NCBI RefSeq assembly: GCF_000762875.2
Contig: NZ_JRMP02000006.1
Coordinates: 62,001 to 126,000 of the forward strand
Source of the DNA: Helicobacter saguini
GTDB taxonomy: Bacteria; Campylobacterota; Campylobacteria; Campylobacterales; Helicobacteraceae
Length of the DNA: 64,000 nucleotides
Direction of reading: 5' to 3'
The notes below the pieces were generated by a model. That model was not told where the DNA came from. It did no database searches and saw nothing but the letters and a program-made list of their open reading frames with translations. This document shows, one piece after another, positions 17,649 to 26,066 of the stretch (position 1 is its first letter; each line of letters starts with the position of its first letter). Both the position numbers and the translations under genes were made by a program.

Positions 17649-17936
17649 TTAAAATACTTTTCCTACATATAATGCAGATTCTATATCATCATTTACGTTA
17701 AATACTTCAGTTACCACTTCGCCATCTTTTTTGGTTAGATTGACTTTGACTTCGTTATATTTTCCCTTTTTTATAATTGAATAAATTTTGGCTTCTAAAG
17801 CCTTTTTTTCATTTTTGACATCTATAACTTTGTCAATAAACTTATCAAGATTCTTATAAACTAGCACACCACCGATAATTACAGCAAATCCACCAAGCAA
17901 AAGAGACCAAACCCACGGAGCAAACATAGGTAACAT
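17649..17936 (-). CDS. Small membrane protein, first gene of the AAA+ cluster (cluster protein D)
   Basis: Unrecognised 95-residue protein with one N-terminal transmembrane helix (VWSLLLGGFAVIIGGVLVY, about 9-27). A charged linker and a strand-rich tail (YNEVKVNLTKKDGEVVTEVF) follow; the tail loosely resembles the equivalent part of proteins A-C. It lacks the FGDKDMI ending and finishes SALYVGKVF. ATG 17936 follows AAAGGTTT. It precedes the AAA+ gene by 9 bases. A 14-base T tract lies about 38 bases upstream of the start, between plausible promoter elements, so the whole cluster may be under slippage control. Confidence 0.65.
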   Translation of the reverse strand: MLPMFAPWVWSLLLGGFAVIIGGVLVYKNLDKFIDKVIDVKNEKKALEAKIYSIIKKGKYNEVKVNLTKKDGEVVTEVFNVNDDIESALYVGKVF

Positions 17937-17973
17937 ACTAAACCTTTAATCTTTCAATAAAGGCAGGATAGAC

Positions 17974-17987
17974 AAAAAAAAAAAAAA
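17974..17987. repeat. A14/T14 homopolymer upstream of the AAA+ cluster
   Basis: Fourteen A on the plus strand (T on the cluster's coding strand). On the coding strand it is followed after three bases by TATCCT, a possible -10 element, and preceded by AT-rich DNA. Its position in the likely promoter spacer resembles the T-tract promoter switches of H. pylori adhesin genes. Confidence 0.7.
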
Positions 17988-18073
17988 TGGGAAGTTAATG
18001 AAAAATAATTTTTGATAAATTTTTTATAAAAAATTTTAAATGTGTAACTTTTTGAAACTTTTAAATAAGATAT

Positions 18074-18394
18074 TTATCTTTTTGCAAACATAATTATACA
18101 CACGCCAACAAGCGTAATAATCCCGCCCAAAATATCGTAAATATCCGGCTTAAAGTCATCGATAAAATACGCCCAAAATATAGAAAATACAATAAAGATT
18201 CCACCATAAGCAGCATATACACGACCAAAATTTTGCGTTTGCAAAGTCGCTATTATGCCATATAACGCAAGCAAAATTAGCCCCAAAATACCGATATACA
18301 CACTCTTATCATTTTTAAGCCAAATCCACACAAGATAGCCACCACCCACTTCACATAACGCACTAAGCAAAAATATAAACATAGAATAAATCAT
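18074..18394 (-). CDS. ynfA: YnfA/UPF0060 family small membrane protein
   Basis: Four-helix inner-membrane protein of 106 residues, matching the normal length of the UPF0060 family, which is distantly related to small multidrug resistance transporters. Recognisable pieces are ALCEVGGGYLVWIWLK, the loop TQNFGRVYAAYGGIFI and GGIITLVGVCIIMFAKR at the end. Its substrate is not established in general. It is co-directional with fliI (stop of fliI lies 28 bases upstream) and may be read through from it. A weak AAAGG precedes ATG 18394. Confidence 0.88.
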   Translation of the reverse strand: MIYSMFIFLLSALCEVGGGYLVWIWLKNDKSVYIGILGLILLALYGIIATLQTQNFGRVYAAYGGIFIVFSIFWAYFIDDFKPDIYDILGGIITLVGVCIIMFAKR

Positions 18395-18421
18395 AATTTT
18401 TTACAAGACCTTTTATAGAAT

Positions 18422-19777
18422 CTACACCTGCGTGTTGGCAATATTTATCATTTCGCTCACGCTTTCTTCAAAGCTTACTTGCACGTTTTCATCTTGGCTT
18501 AAGAAGTCTTGCATTGCGGCTTTTTTATCGATTGCCTCATCTAGTTCCGCGTCATTTCCTTTGTGATAGCTGCCGATTCGAATTAGCACTTCGTTTTCTT
18601 TTAATAACGCTTGTAAGCGGCGAAATTTCCTTGCGGCTAGTTTTTGCTCTTCGCTTATTATATCATTCATCACACGCGATGCGGAGTTTAGGATATTTAT
18701 GGGCGGATAGATTCCAAAATCTGTTAAGTTTCTATCTAGCATTATGTGTCCATCTAGTATGCTGCGGCTTTGGTCGGCTATGGGGTCGTTTAGGTCGTCT
18801 CCTTCCACTAGCACGGTAAAAAAGGCTGTGATACTGCCCTTGCCCTCTTCTTTCCCTGCCCTTTCCATTAATTGCGGTAAAATGGTTAAAACGCTTGGCG
18901 GGTAGCCTTTGCTTGTGGGTGGCTCACCTAACGCAAGACCTATCTCACGTTGTGCCATTGCAAACCTTGTTACTGAATCCATTATGAATAACACATCATG
19001 CCCTAAGCTTTTGAAATACTCCGCCACTGCCATTGCGGAAAATGCGCCATATTTTCGCATAAGTGGCGAGTCATCGCTGGTGGCTACGACAAGCACGGTG
19101 TTTTCTAGATTGCCATGCAAGTTTTTTTCTATAAATTCGGGGACTTCTCTCCCCCGCTCTCCTATCAAAGCGACTACTTTTACCGGTGCTGATGAGCCTT
19201 TGACTATCATTCCCATTAATGTAGATTTTCCCACACCTGAGCCTGCGAAGATTCCCATTTTCTGCCCCTTACCACAGGTTAAAAGTGCGTCAATGCTTCT
19301 AACTCCCACGTCAAATACAGAATCTATTAGCCCACGTTTTAACGCTGAAATAGGCGAACTAATAATGGGCGCAGTGATTGTAGAATCTATACTCCCTTTA
19401 GAATCTAGCGGCACACCTAGCGGATTTATCACACGCCCAAGTAAAGATTCCCCAACCGGGATTCTAAGCCCTTCCTTTGCAATCGTAACCCTATCCCCAC
19501 TTTTAAAGCCTTCAGTAAAAGTAAATGGCGAAATGCTAAAAACATCCTTATGCGTAGCGATAACGATGCCCTCGCTCCTGCTATCATCACTACGAATAAG
19601 CCACACCACATCGCCCACACTCGGCGATAAGCCAGACGCCTTTATAATGTTTGTCTCAACGCTAATTATTTGCCCAAAATTTGGAGATAGATTTTTAGCG
19701 GCGTTTAGTTTTTGTTTTAAAGATTCTATACTTGGAATCTTGAAAGTAGATTCAGTATTTTCCACATTTTCGCTCAT
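18422..19777 (-). CDS. fliI: Flagellar export ATPase FliI
   Basis: Hexameric ATPase of the flagellar type III export apparatus, homologous to the F1 beta subunit, 451 residues. Walker A AGSGVGKST is at 178-186, then LIGERGREVPEF, Walker B VLFIMDSVTRFA and the export-ATPase signature GEPPTSKGYPPSVLTILPQL. The C-terminal domain includes NDIISEEQKLAARKFRRL. ATG 19777 is preceded by AAGGAGT. No fliH is adjacent in the window. It powers export of axial proteins such as FlgE2 at 12480-14282. Confidence 0.96.
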   Translation of the reverse strand: MSENVENTESTFKIPSIESLKQKLNAAKNLSPNFGQIISVETNIIKASGLSPSVGDVVWLIRSDDSRSEGIVIATHKDVFSISPFTFTEGFKSGDRVTIAKEGLRIPVGESLLGRVINPLGVPLDSKGSIDSTITAPIISSPISALKRGLIDSVFDVGVRSIDALLTCGKGQKMGIFAGSGVGKSTLMGMIVKGSSAPVKVVALIGERGREVPEFIEKNLHGNLENTVLVVATSDDSPLMRKYGAFSAMAVAEYFKSLGHDVLFIMDSVTRFAMAQREIGLALGEPPTSKGYPPSVLTILPQLMERAGKEEGKGSITAFFTVLVEGDDLNDPIADQSRSILDGHIMLDRNLTDFGIYPPINILNSASRVMNDIISEEQKLAARKFRRLQALLKENEVLIRIGSYHKGNDAELDEAIDKKAAMQDFLSQDENVQVSFEESVSEMINIANTQV

Positions 19778-19835
19778 TTTTACTCCTTAAATTTTACAAA
19801 ATAATAAAAATTTCGTTACAATACACATTTGCAAT

Positions 19836-19841
19836 TATACT
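19836..19841 (+). promoter_or_regulatory. Probable -10 element of tig
   Basis: TATACT 22 bases before the tig start codon, in the divergent fliI-tig gap. AAGGATAG serves as the ribosome-binding site just before ATG 19863. Confidence 0.5.
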
Positions 19842-19862
19842 AATAAAACCTTAAGGATAGAT

Positions 19863-21179
19863 ATGGAAACAAAAAGAGTTGATGATGCTAATGCGAGTGC
19901 GAGTGGGAAAATATCGACAGAGACGATAAATAATCACATTGAGAAGTTGGCAAATTCTTATGCTAAAAATATGAAAATAGATGGGTTTAGACGCGGTAAA
20001 GTGCCTGTGAGCGTGGTGAAAAATCGCTATAAAGATAATTTAGAGCAAGAAGCAAGGCAAAAAAGTATTGATAACTTTTTTGAATCTGCTTTGAAAGATT
20101 TAGGAATAGATTCTAAAAATGTGATAGGACAGCCCTTAATTACGAAGTTTGATGAGAGTGATAAGGGCATTGATATTGAGATGAAAATAGGACTTTCGCC
20201 GTCTTTTGAATTAAAGGATATAGAATCTTGTGTGCCTAGTTTTACTTTATCACCTGTGGATTCATCTGCGGTGGATAAGCGTTTGGATGATATTGCAAAA
20301 TCTCGCGCACCGATTATAGAATCTAAGGCTACGTCGCTTGATAGCGATTTAATCGGCAATATCGACTTTGAAGGCTTTATTGACGGAGTGGCGTTTCAAG
20401 GTGGCAAGGCGGAAGGCTTTGATTTATTAATAGGCTCTGGGCAGTTTATCCCGGGCTTTGAAGATTCTATAAAGGGAATGAAAGTAGGCGAGAGCCGTGA
20501 AATAAAAGTAACCTTTCCAAAAGAATATCAAAATGCAAATTTAGCCGGGAAAGACGCCACTTTTAAGGTGAAACTAAATGCGATAAAAGAAAAGGGAAAA
20601 GTAAAAATTGATGATTCTTTTGCGAAATCTTTGCTAGGTGATAAGGATGAAAATACGCTAGAAAAGCTAAAAGAAAACATTAAAAAAGAGCTAGAAAACG
20701 AGGAGCGTTTAAAGCTTTATAATGAAAAATTGAAAGAAGAAACACTTGAAAATATCGCAAAAACCTATAATTTTGCCCTGCCAGAAAATATAATCGAGCA
20801 AGAAATAAATGTGCTAGTAAATAACGCCGCAGGGCAGATGAGTAAGGATGAGTTAGAATCTTTGCGTGGGAATGAATCTAAAATAAAAGAGCTAAGAGAT
20901 AAAGAGCGTCCAAATGCGGAAAAAAGCGTAAAAGTTACATTTATAATCGACAAACTAGCCAAAGAGCAAAAAATCCACGTAGATGATAACGAAGTCTATC
21001 AAGCCCTATATTATGAATCAATGATGAATGGGCAAAACCCACAAGAAGTAATCGAAATGTATCGTAAAAATACCCTCCCCCCCGCCGTAAAAATGGCTAT
21101 GATAGAAGAACGTGTCATCACACATTTACTAGACTCCAAAAACGGCTTGTTAGAATCAAAAGAAGATTCTAAAAAATAG
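19863..21179 (+). CDS. tig: Trigger factor
   Basis: Ribosome-bound chaperone with peptidyl-prolyl isomerase activity. The ribosome-docking signature appears as IDGFRRGKVPVSVVKNRY at about residues 39-56. The FKBP-type domain in the middle has DFEGFIDGVAFQGGKAEGF and FIPGFEDSIKGMKVGE. The C-terminal helical arms follow to residue 438, the usual length. The N-terminus is unusual: METKRVDDANASASGKIS is shorter in strands than in the family. Divergent from fliI. A C7 run near the end (21076-21082) is too short to be a credible switch. The tail ends LLESKEDSKK, written by the dispersed word. Confidence 0.95.
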   Translation: METKRVDDANASASGKISTETINNHIEKLANSYAKNMKIDGFRRGKVPVSVVKNRYKDNLEQEARQKSIDNFFESALKDLGIDSKNVIGQPLITKFDESDKGIDIEMKIGLSPSFELKDIESCVPSFTLSPVDSSAVDKRLDDIAKSRAPIIESKATSLDSDLIGNIDFEGFIDGVAFQGGKAEGFDLLIGSGQFIPGFEDSIKGMKVGESREIKVTFPKEYQNANLAGKDATFKVKLNAIKEKGKVKIDDSFAKSLLGDKDENTLEKLKENIKKELENEERLKLYNEKLKEETLENIAKTYNFALPENIIEQEINVLVNNAAGQMSKDELESLRGNESKIKELRDKERPNAEKSVKVTFIIDKLAKEQKIHVDDNEVYQALYYESMMNGQNPQEVIEMYRKNTLPPAVKMAMIEERVITHLLDSKNGLLESKEDSKK

Positions 21180-21235
21180 ATTCTATAGAATCTAGATTCT
21201 AAAGATTCTAAGATATAGAATCTAAAAGGTAAAAA

Positions 21236-22039
21236 ATGAAAGTATTAATCTTAGCAGGGGGGCTTGGCACAAGGCTTAGCGAAGAGACAAACTTAGTCCC
21301 AAAGCCTATGATAGAAATCGGTGGATACCCTATCCTTTGGCATATTATGAAAATTTATAGCTATTATGGATTCAATGATTTTATTATTTTGACAGGTTAT
21401 AAAGGGCATGTGATAAAAGAGTATTTTTTAAATTATTATATGCGATATAGCGATATTACTATCGATATGGAAAATAATAGCTTTGAGATACACAAAAACC
21501 GCGTAGAGCCATGGAAAGTAACGATGCTTTACACAGGCTTAGAAACGATGACAGGTAGTAGAATCTTGCATGCTAAAGATTATGTAGGTAATGAGAGCTT
21601 TATGCTAACTTATGGTGATGGCGTGTGTAATGTGGATTTAAAAGCACTCTTAGAGTTTCATAAAAGTAAAAATGCGGCTTGCACTATGACATCAATCCTG
21701 CCAGATGGGCGATTTGGCGCACTTGATATAGAACCTAGTAGCGGTAAGATTAAGTCTTTTACTGAAAAGCCAAAAGGAGATTCTAAAAATATTAATCAAG
21801 GATGGATAAACGCAGGATTTTTTGTATGTGAGCCTAGCATATTTGATTATATCCCAAGTAGCAGAGATGATGTGGTGTTCGAGCAAGAGCCATTACGAAA
21901 TCTAGCCTTAGATTCTAAACTTTACACATATAAACACACAGGCTTTTGGAAATGTATGGATACACTGCGTGATAAAAATGAGCTAGTAGATATGTGGATA
22001 CACAAAAAAGCCCCTTGGGCATTGTGGTTAAAGCCTTAA
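21236..22039 (+). CDS. rfbF: Glucose-1-phosphate cytidylyltransferase
   Basis: Makes CDP-glucose from CTP and glucose-1-phosphate, the entry to CDP-3,6-dideoxyhexoses and related surface sugars. The pyrophosphorylase signature LILAGGLGTRLSEETNLVPK lies at residues 4-23. The RfbF-specific context includes MIEIGGYPILWHIMKIYSYY, EPWKVTMLYTG, TYGDGVCNVD and NAGFFVCEP. Length 267 is typical. Its partner CDP-glucose dehydratase (rfbG) is not next to it: three unknown genes follow on the same strand. It therefore belongs with the other glycan genes by function but has lost or never had operon context here. Confidence 0.93.
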   Translation: MKVLILAGGLGTRLSEETNLVPKPMIEIGGYPILWHIMKIYSYYGFNDFIILTGYKGHVIKEYFLNYYMRYSDITIDMENNSFEIHKNRVEPWKVTMLYTGLETMTGSRILHAKDYVGNESFMLTYGDGVCNVDLKALLEFHKSKNAACTMTSILPDGRFGALDIEPSSGKIKSFTEKPKGDSKNINQGWINAGFFVCEPSIFDYIPSSRDDVVFEQEPLRNLALDSKLYTYKHTGFWKCMDTLRDKNELVDMWIHKKAPWALWLKP

Positions 22040-22089
22040 TGATTTTGTTTTAAGTATTATAGAATCTAATTTACTCTATAAGGATATGA

Positions 22090-23397
22090 ATGATAATTCA
22101 AGATAGAAAGGAACTATTAACCAAAGTTCACAATGCTATAAAATCTTCTCCTAAAGTTATAAAATTCTTTTGTGAAAATTTTAATGATAGCTATTTGTCC
22201 TTATTTACAGATACAAAAATAATGAATTTAGCACAAGAAATCACGCAAATCCTTTTTAATACCTCTACTCATAATATACAAGTAGAAATATATAGCAATA
22301 ATGAATTAAATCTAAATACTTTGTTTAGAAAAATACAAGCTAATCTACAAGATAAGGAACAATATATTGTCAAATTTGACTTTAAGATTACGAACATAAC
22401 ACTGCAAGGGTATATAAATTTTCTAACAAAAAAACCAGATATTAATATATGGAATGATGGAATCCTAACTCTTAAATCTTATAGACACAATACTATCATT
22501 AAAAATTTTATCTTACAACTTTATAAAAAATCTAATGATAAAAATATAGATTCACTCAGCAAATTAATTGACAATATAGATAATGATATATATAATGAAG
22601 TATCAAATTTGCTTGATAACTTAGCAGATAATATAAAAAAAGAAATAAAAGAAATCACAGAATCTAAAACTTTTGACAATATTATTAAACATAATATTGA
22701 AAATGAATTAAACAATCTATTTAATGATATTAAAGAATATATAAAAACCTGCAAAGACTATGAAATAAAGAAATATTTAAAGATTCTAATAGAATCTGTT
22801 TTTACATCTTTTTCATTTGGACGCAATCCTTATGCTTTAATGTTTGGATTAGGATTATCAACATTTCAATCTTTTACTCAATACGATAATTTTAAACAAA
22901 CACAATATGATTATGCTTTTAAAAATCCAATATCAAAATTTATTTCTACTCAAGCTGGGCTTTATGCTAACTTGATAGAATCTAAATTATTAAGCAATGC
23001 TATTATATTTGAATATGACAGCGAAGTAAAGATTATTGATATATCAGGCTTTAATCTTAATGCACATTATCCTACACTACCATTCACGCAAGAAGCTGGA
23101 TTAATATTAACATTAGATTCAAATATACTAACACAATATTTGCAAGGCTTTATAGATAATAAACGATATATCTCTAATATTAATCATAGAATTAAAAATC
23201 AAACATATTCATATAATATTTGTTCTACAAAAAATTTAAATACTACTAATGCAAATAGCAATACTTTTAGCACTAATATTTTTAAACATAAAACTAGAGA
23301 ATTAAGATATTTATCATATATAGAATCTCCATTTTTTAATTCAGCTAAATTTGTAGAAATAATTATGCAAGAAAACTATCAATATAACAAAATATAA
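22090..23397 (+). CDS. Large protein of unknown function, first of a three-gene block
   Basis: I do not recognise this 435-residue protein. No signal peptide or clear membrane helix is present. The middle (about 150-230) is a charged helical stretch, possibly coiled coil (DIYNEVSNLLDNLADNIKKE). A less charged segment follows (FTSFSFGRNPYALMFGLGLS). Codons are extremely AT-rich and Asn/Ile/Lys-heavy compared with rfbF upstream and kdsD downstream, and the dispersed TAGATTCT word is sparse. ATG 22090 is preceded by AAGGATATGA. The stop is 25 bases before the next gene, so the block appears to be an operon. Confidence 0.65.
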   Translation: MIIQDRKELLTKVHNAIKSSPKVIKFFCENFNDSYLSLFTDTKIMNLAQEITQILFNTSTHNIQVEIYSNNELNLNTLFRKIQANLQDKEQYIVKFDFKITNITLQGYINFLTKKPDINIWNDGILTLKSYRHNTIIKNFILQLYKKSNDKNIDSLSKLIDNIDNDIYNEVSNLLDNLADNIKKEIKEITESKTFDNIIKHNIENELNNLFNDIKEYIKTCKDYEIKKYLKILIESVFTSFSFGRNPYALMFGLGLSTFQSFTQYDNFKQTQYDYAFKNPISKFISTQAGLYANLIESKLLSNAIIFEYDSEVKIIDISGFNLNAHYPTLPFTQEAGLILTLDSNILTQYLQGFIDNKRYISNINHRIKNQTYSYNICSTKNLNTTNANSNTFSTNIFKHKTRELRYLSYIESPFFNSAKFVEIIMQENYQYNKI

Positions 23398-23422
23398 CAA
23401 AGAAGAGCAAGGCACAACAAAA

Positions 23423-26038
23423 ATGAATAAAAATTATTTAATCATTACAAATTGCCCTAATAAACATAATGCAGGGTTAAATGAAGTTATTTTAAATAAT
23501 ATCGCAAGTAATAAAATAGCAATAGAATATAGCACACATAAACCTAAATTTGATAGCAATAAAAATACATATAATACAACTAGAGACTTTAGTGATTATA
23601 ATATAGAAATTAATCAAAAAAATAAAACATACATACTTTCTTTGTCACCCTTTATTATTATAGACGAAAAAGAATATACGCAAAAAATTGATAATTATAA
23701 AGATATAAAAAATATAAGTAATTTGCTAAATAATATTACATATTACGCAAATAATATTTTTAGTATCATATTTTATTTGAGCAAACAAACTATAGGATAT
23801 AATTTACATAAATCTTATCAAGAAATTAAAAAAATTATAGAATCTTATAACAACGAAAATATAAAACAAGCAATAGAGTTTATAGAAAATAATATTACCC
23901 CAAATTTATGTCAAAAATTTATTGATATATTATGCAATATACCGCCATTTGTATACTATAATGTATCATACAATACATTATTATCTAAACAACAATATTT
24001 ATTTGATAATCAAAAAATTCAAGATTATAATGATTTGTTACATATAAATTCTTATTTTAAAAAAGAAAATACAAACTTAAAAGAAGTAATAGATAAAGAA
24101 TTAGAAATCGCCACACTTTATCTACAAACATTTGAATCTTATGTACAACAAGCAATCTATGATACAAAAAAACCAAACGATAATTCTTTTAGCTTCTTAG
24201 ATATTTTAGTAATTACTTATGGAATCTATATGTTTAATATTAACTTCCCTATAGCAAATATTAAAATTGAAACAAATATTATAAAAGGTTATTTTCATCT
24301 ATCAAGTAAAAATGGTAGTTATAAGATAATAAAATATAATTTTACATTTAATCAACTTAAAGCAAAAGATATAGTTGATTTAATATCGCACATAATTAAT
24401 AATACAGAATCTGCAAGTAAGCAAACAAACATATTTAATCAAATATTTTTAAAAGAAGTTAAAGATTCCATATTGCAAGATGTATCATTATCTAGTAACA
24501 ACAACATTACAAGTATTATAGATAAGCTAAATGACAAAGATTATGCTATCTTAGATGAAAAAATAATGCAAAGTAGCGAATATAAATCTTATATACAAAA
24601 TATTAGACAAGAAAGTATTGATAATTTTATACATGATTTACTTACAAAATTTCTTATAACTGCTTGTCCTTTACTAGAATTATTTGTAAATAATAATATT
24701 ATGGATACTACAAAACATGTATTTGGGCTGTGTGTTACATATATGTGGAACAACAATTCATTAAAAGATTTTTTAATACATACAATCAAAAAAGAATTAG
24801 GATTACTTTACATAGCAAAAGTATCTTTATATACGGATAAAACTTCAGTAATACTTACAAAAAATATTACACAAAATGCGTTTAAAAAATTATTACAAGA
24901 ATGTGTTGCCCTGCAAAGTAGTAATGCTAAAGTAGCAATAATAAATGATATAGAATCTAAGTCACTACACATTAAAGATAAAAATGTAAATAAAGCAATA
25001 CAGCAAGCAATTACAAAACTTAAACAAAACTCAAAAACAAGTAACATAGCAGAGCAATTTAATGAAAAAATATTAGCATACAATATACAAAAAAATAATA
25101 TAAGATTCTATCACATAACACATATTAATGGCATAAAAATAGATTCTAGAAGCACTACCATAGGATATAAACAACTGCTTGAAATATATAAAAGTGTAAG
25201 AAAGAAACAAATTTCACAAATACTAAAGAATATGGATTTAAAAAATTCCATTCAATCATCTTTGCTAGAATCTTCTGTATTGCTAGCATTAGATATAATA
25301 TTACCAGATATTATTAAGCTTCAAGAAGAACAATATAAAAATATTTTACACACAAAATATACATATTTTTACGATGACCCACTAGCATTAAAAAGAGATG
25401 CTAAAGTATATTATCCGCTACTTATAAAAAATAATTTTATTTCATTTGATTTACAAACTATGATTTATGGCTCACGACTTTGCACAGGTGGGCTTGATTA
25501 TCATTGTGCTTTGCTATATAGTATGAAACAGCATTATAATGATATACAAGAATTTATTTTAGAAAGATTATTGAAATTTCTAATTATAGATGAAAAAAGA
25601 GGGGCAAAAAGTATAGAAGATGTCGAGTTAGATTCTAAAAAACAAATAAAAGATAAAGAGTTTTTTAGCAATGGCTTTAAAATATCTTTAGATAATATTT
25701 TGAATTATAAAGTATTGGAAAGTAAAGATAAACTGAGCTTATATAAAAAATTCAAAATATTAGAAGATGATAAAAAACGTTCAGGTATTGACTCATATAA
25801 TAAAGCTTTACAAATTTTATATGATTATAAAGAATACTATTTTACAAATACACGCACAAATATTTTTGATAAAGATAAAGCAAGAGAACTTATGTTGTGT
25901 CTAGACGCAATAGGTAACAATAATATTAGGGCATTACACGTAGGTCTTAGCAAGCGAAGTGAGCACATGAAACGTCCCAAATTTATAGGCAGACTAGCTA
26001 CTACTATAATCATAGAAGATGGGCTATGGCTAGGATAA
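23423..26038 (+). CDS. Large protein of unknown function, second of a three-gene block
   Basis: Unrecognised 871-residue protein, apparently soluble, with no signal peptide. It is mostly helical with intervening strand segments that look loosely alike (IANIKIETNIIKGYFHL; LLYIAKVSLYTDKTSVIL; FYHITHINGIKIDS), which may be internal repeats. The best conserved-looking part is the C-terminus, with YGSRLCTGGLDYHCALLYSM and NIRALHVGLSKRSEHMKRPK, rich in Gly, His, Cys and Arg and therefore a candidate active or binding region. Composition is as AT-rich as in its neighbours in the block. Spacing of 25 and 28 bases to the flanking genes suggests co-transcription. Confidence 0.65.
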   Translation: MNKNYLIITNCPNKHNAGLNEVILNNIASNKIAIEYSTHKPKFDSNKNTYNTTRDFSDYNIEINQKNKTYILSLSPFIIIDEKEYTQKIDNYKDIKNISNLLNNITYYANNIFSIIFYLSKQTIGYNLHKSYQEIKKIIESYNNENIKQAIEFIENNITPNLCQKFIDILCNIPPFVYYNVSYNTLLSKQQYLFDNQKIQDYNDLLHINSYFKKENTNLKEVIDKELEIATLYLQTFESYVQQAIYDTKKPNDNSFSFLDILVITYGIYMFNINFPIANIKIETNIIKGYFHLSSKNGSYKIIKYNFTFNQLKAKDIVDLISHIINNTESASKQTNIFNQIFLKEVKDSILQDVSLSSNNNITSIIDKLNDKDYAILDEKIMQSSEYKSYIQNIRQESIDNFIHDLLTKFLITACPLLELFVNNNIMDTTKHVFGLCVTYMWNNNSLKDFLIHTIKKELGLLYIAKVSLYTDKTSVILTKNITQNAFKKLLQECVALQSSNAKVAIINDIESKSLHIKDKNVNKAIQQAITKLKQNSKTSNIAEQFNEKILAYNIQKNNIRFYHITHINGIKIDSRSTTIGYKQLLEIYKSVRKKQISQILKNMDLKNSIQSSLLESSVLLALDIILPDIIKLQEEQYKNILHTKYTYFYDDPLALKRDAKVYYPLLIKNNFISFDLQTMIYGSRLCTGGLDYHCALLYSMKQHYNDIQEFILERLLKFLIIDEKRGAKSIEDVELDSKKQIKDKEFFSNGFKISLDNILNYKVLESKDKLSLYKKFKILEDDKKRSGIDSYNKALQILYDYKEYYFTNTRTNIFDKDKARELMLCLDAIGNNNIRALHVGLSKRSEHMKRPKFIGRLATTIIIEDGLWLG

Positions 26039-26066
26039 ATTATAATCTAATTTAAAAGGAGAAATA

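Noticed and set aside
18909-19790. 293-residue plus-strand open frame
   Set aside because: It is antisense to fliI, whose motifs are unmistakable; the frame is open only because of fliI codon bias.
21076-21082. C7 run near the end of tig as a phase switch
   Set aside because: Seven bases is too short for frequent slippage, and the gene is a housekeeping chaperone.
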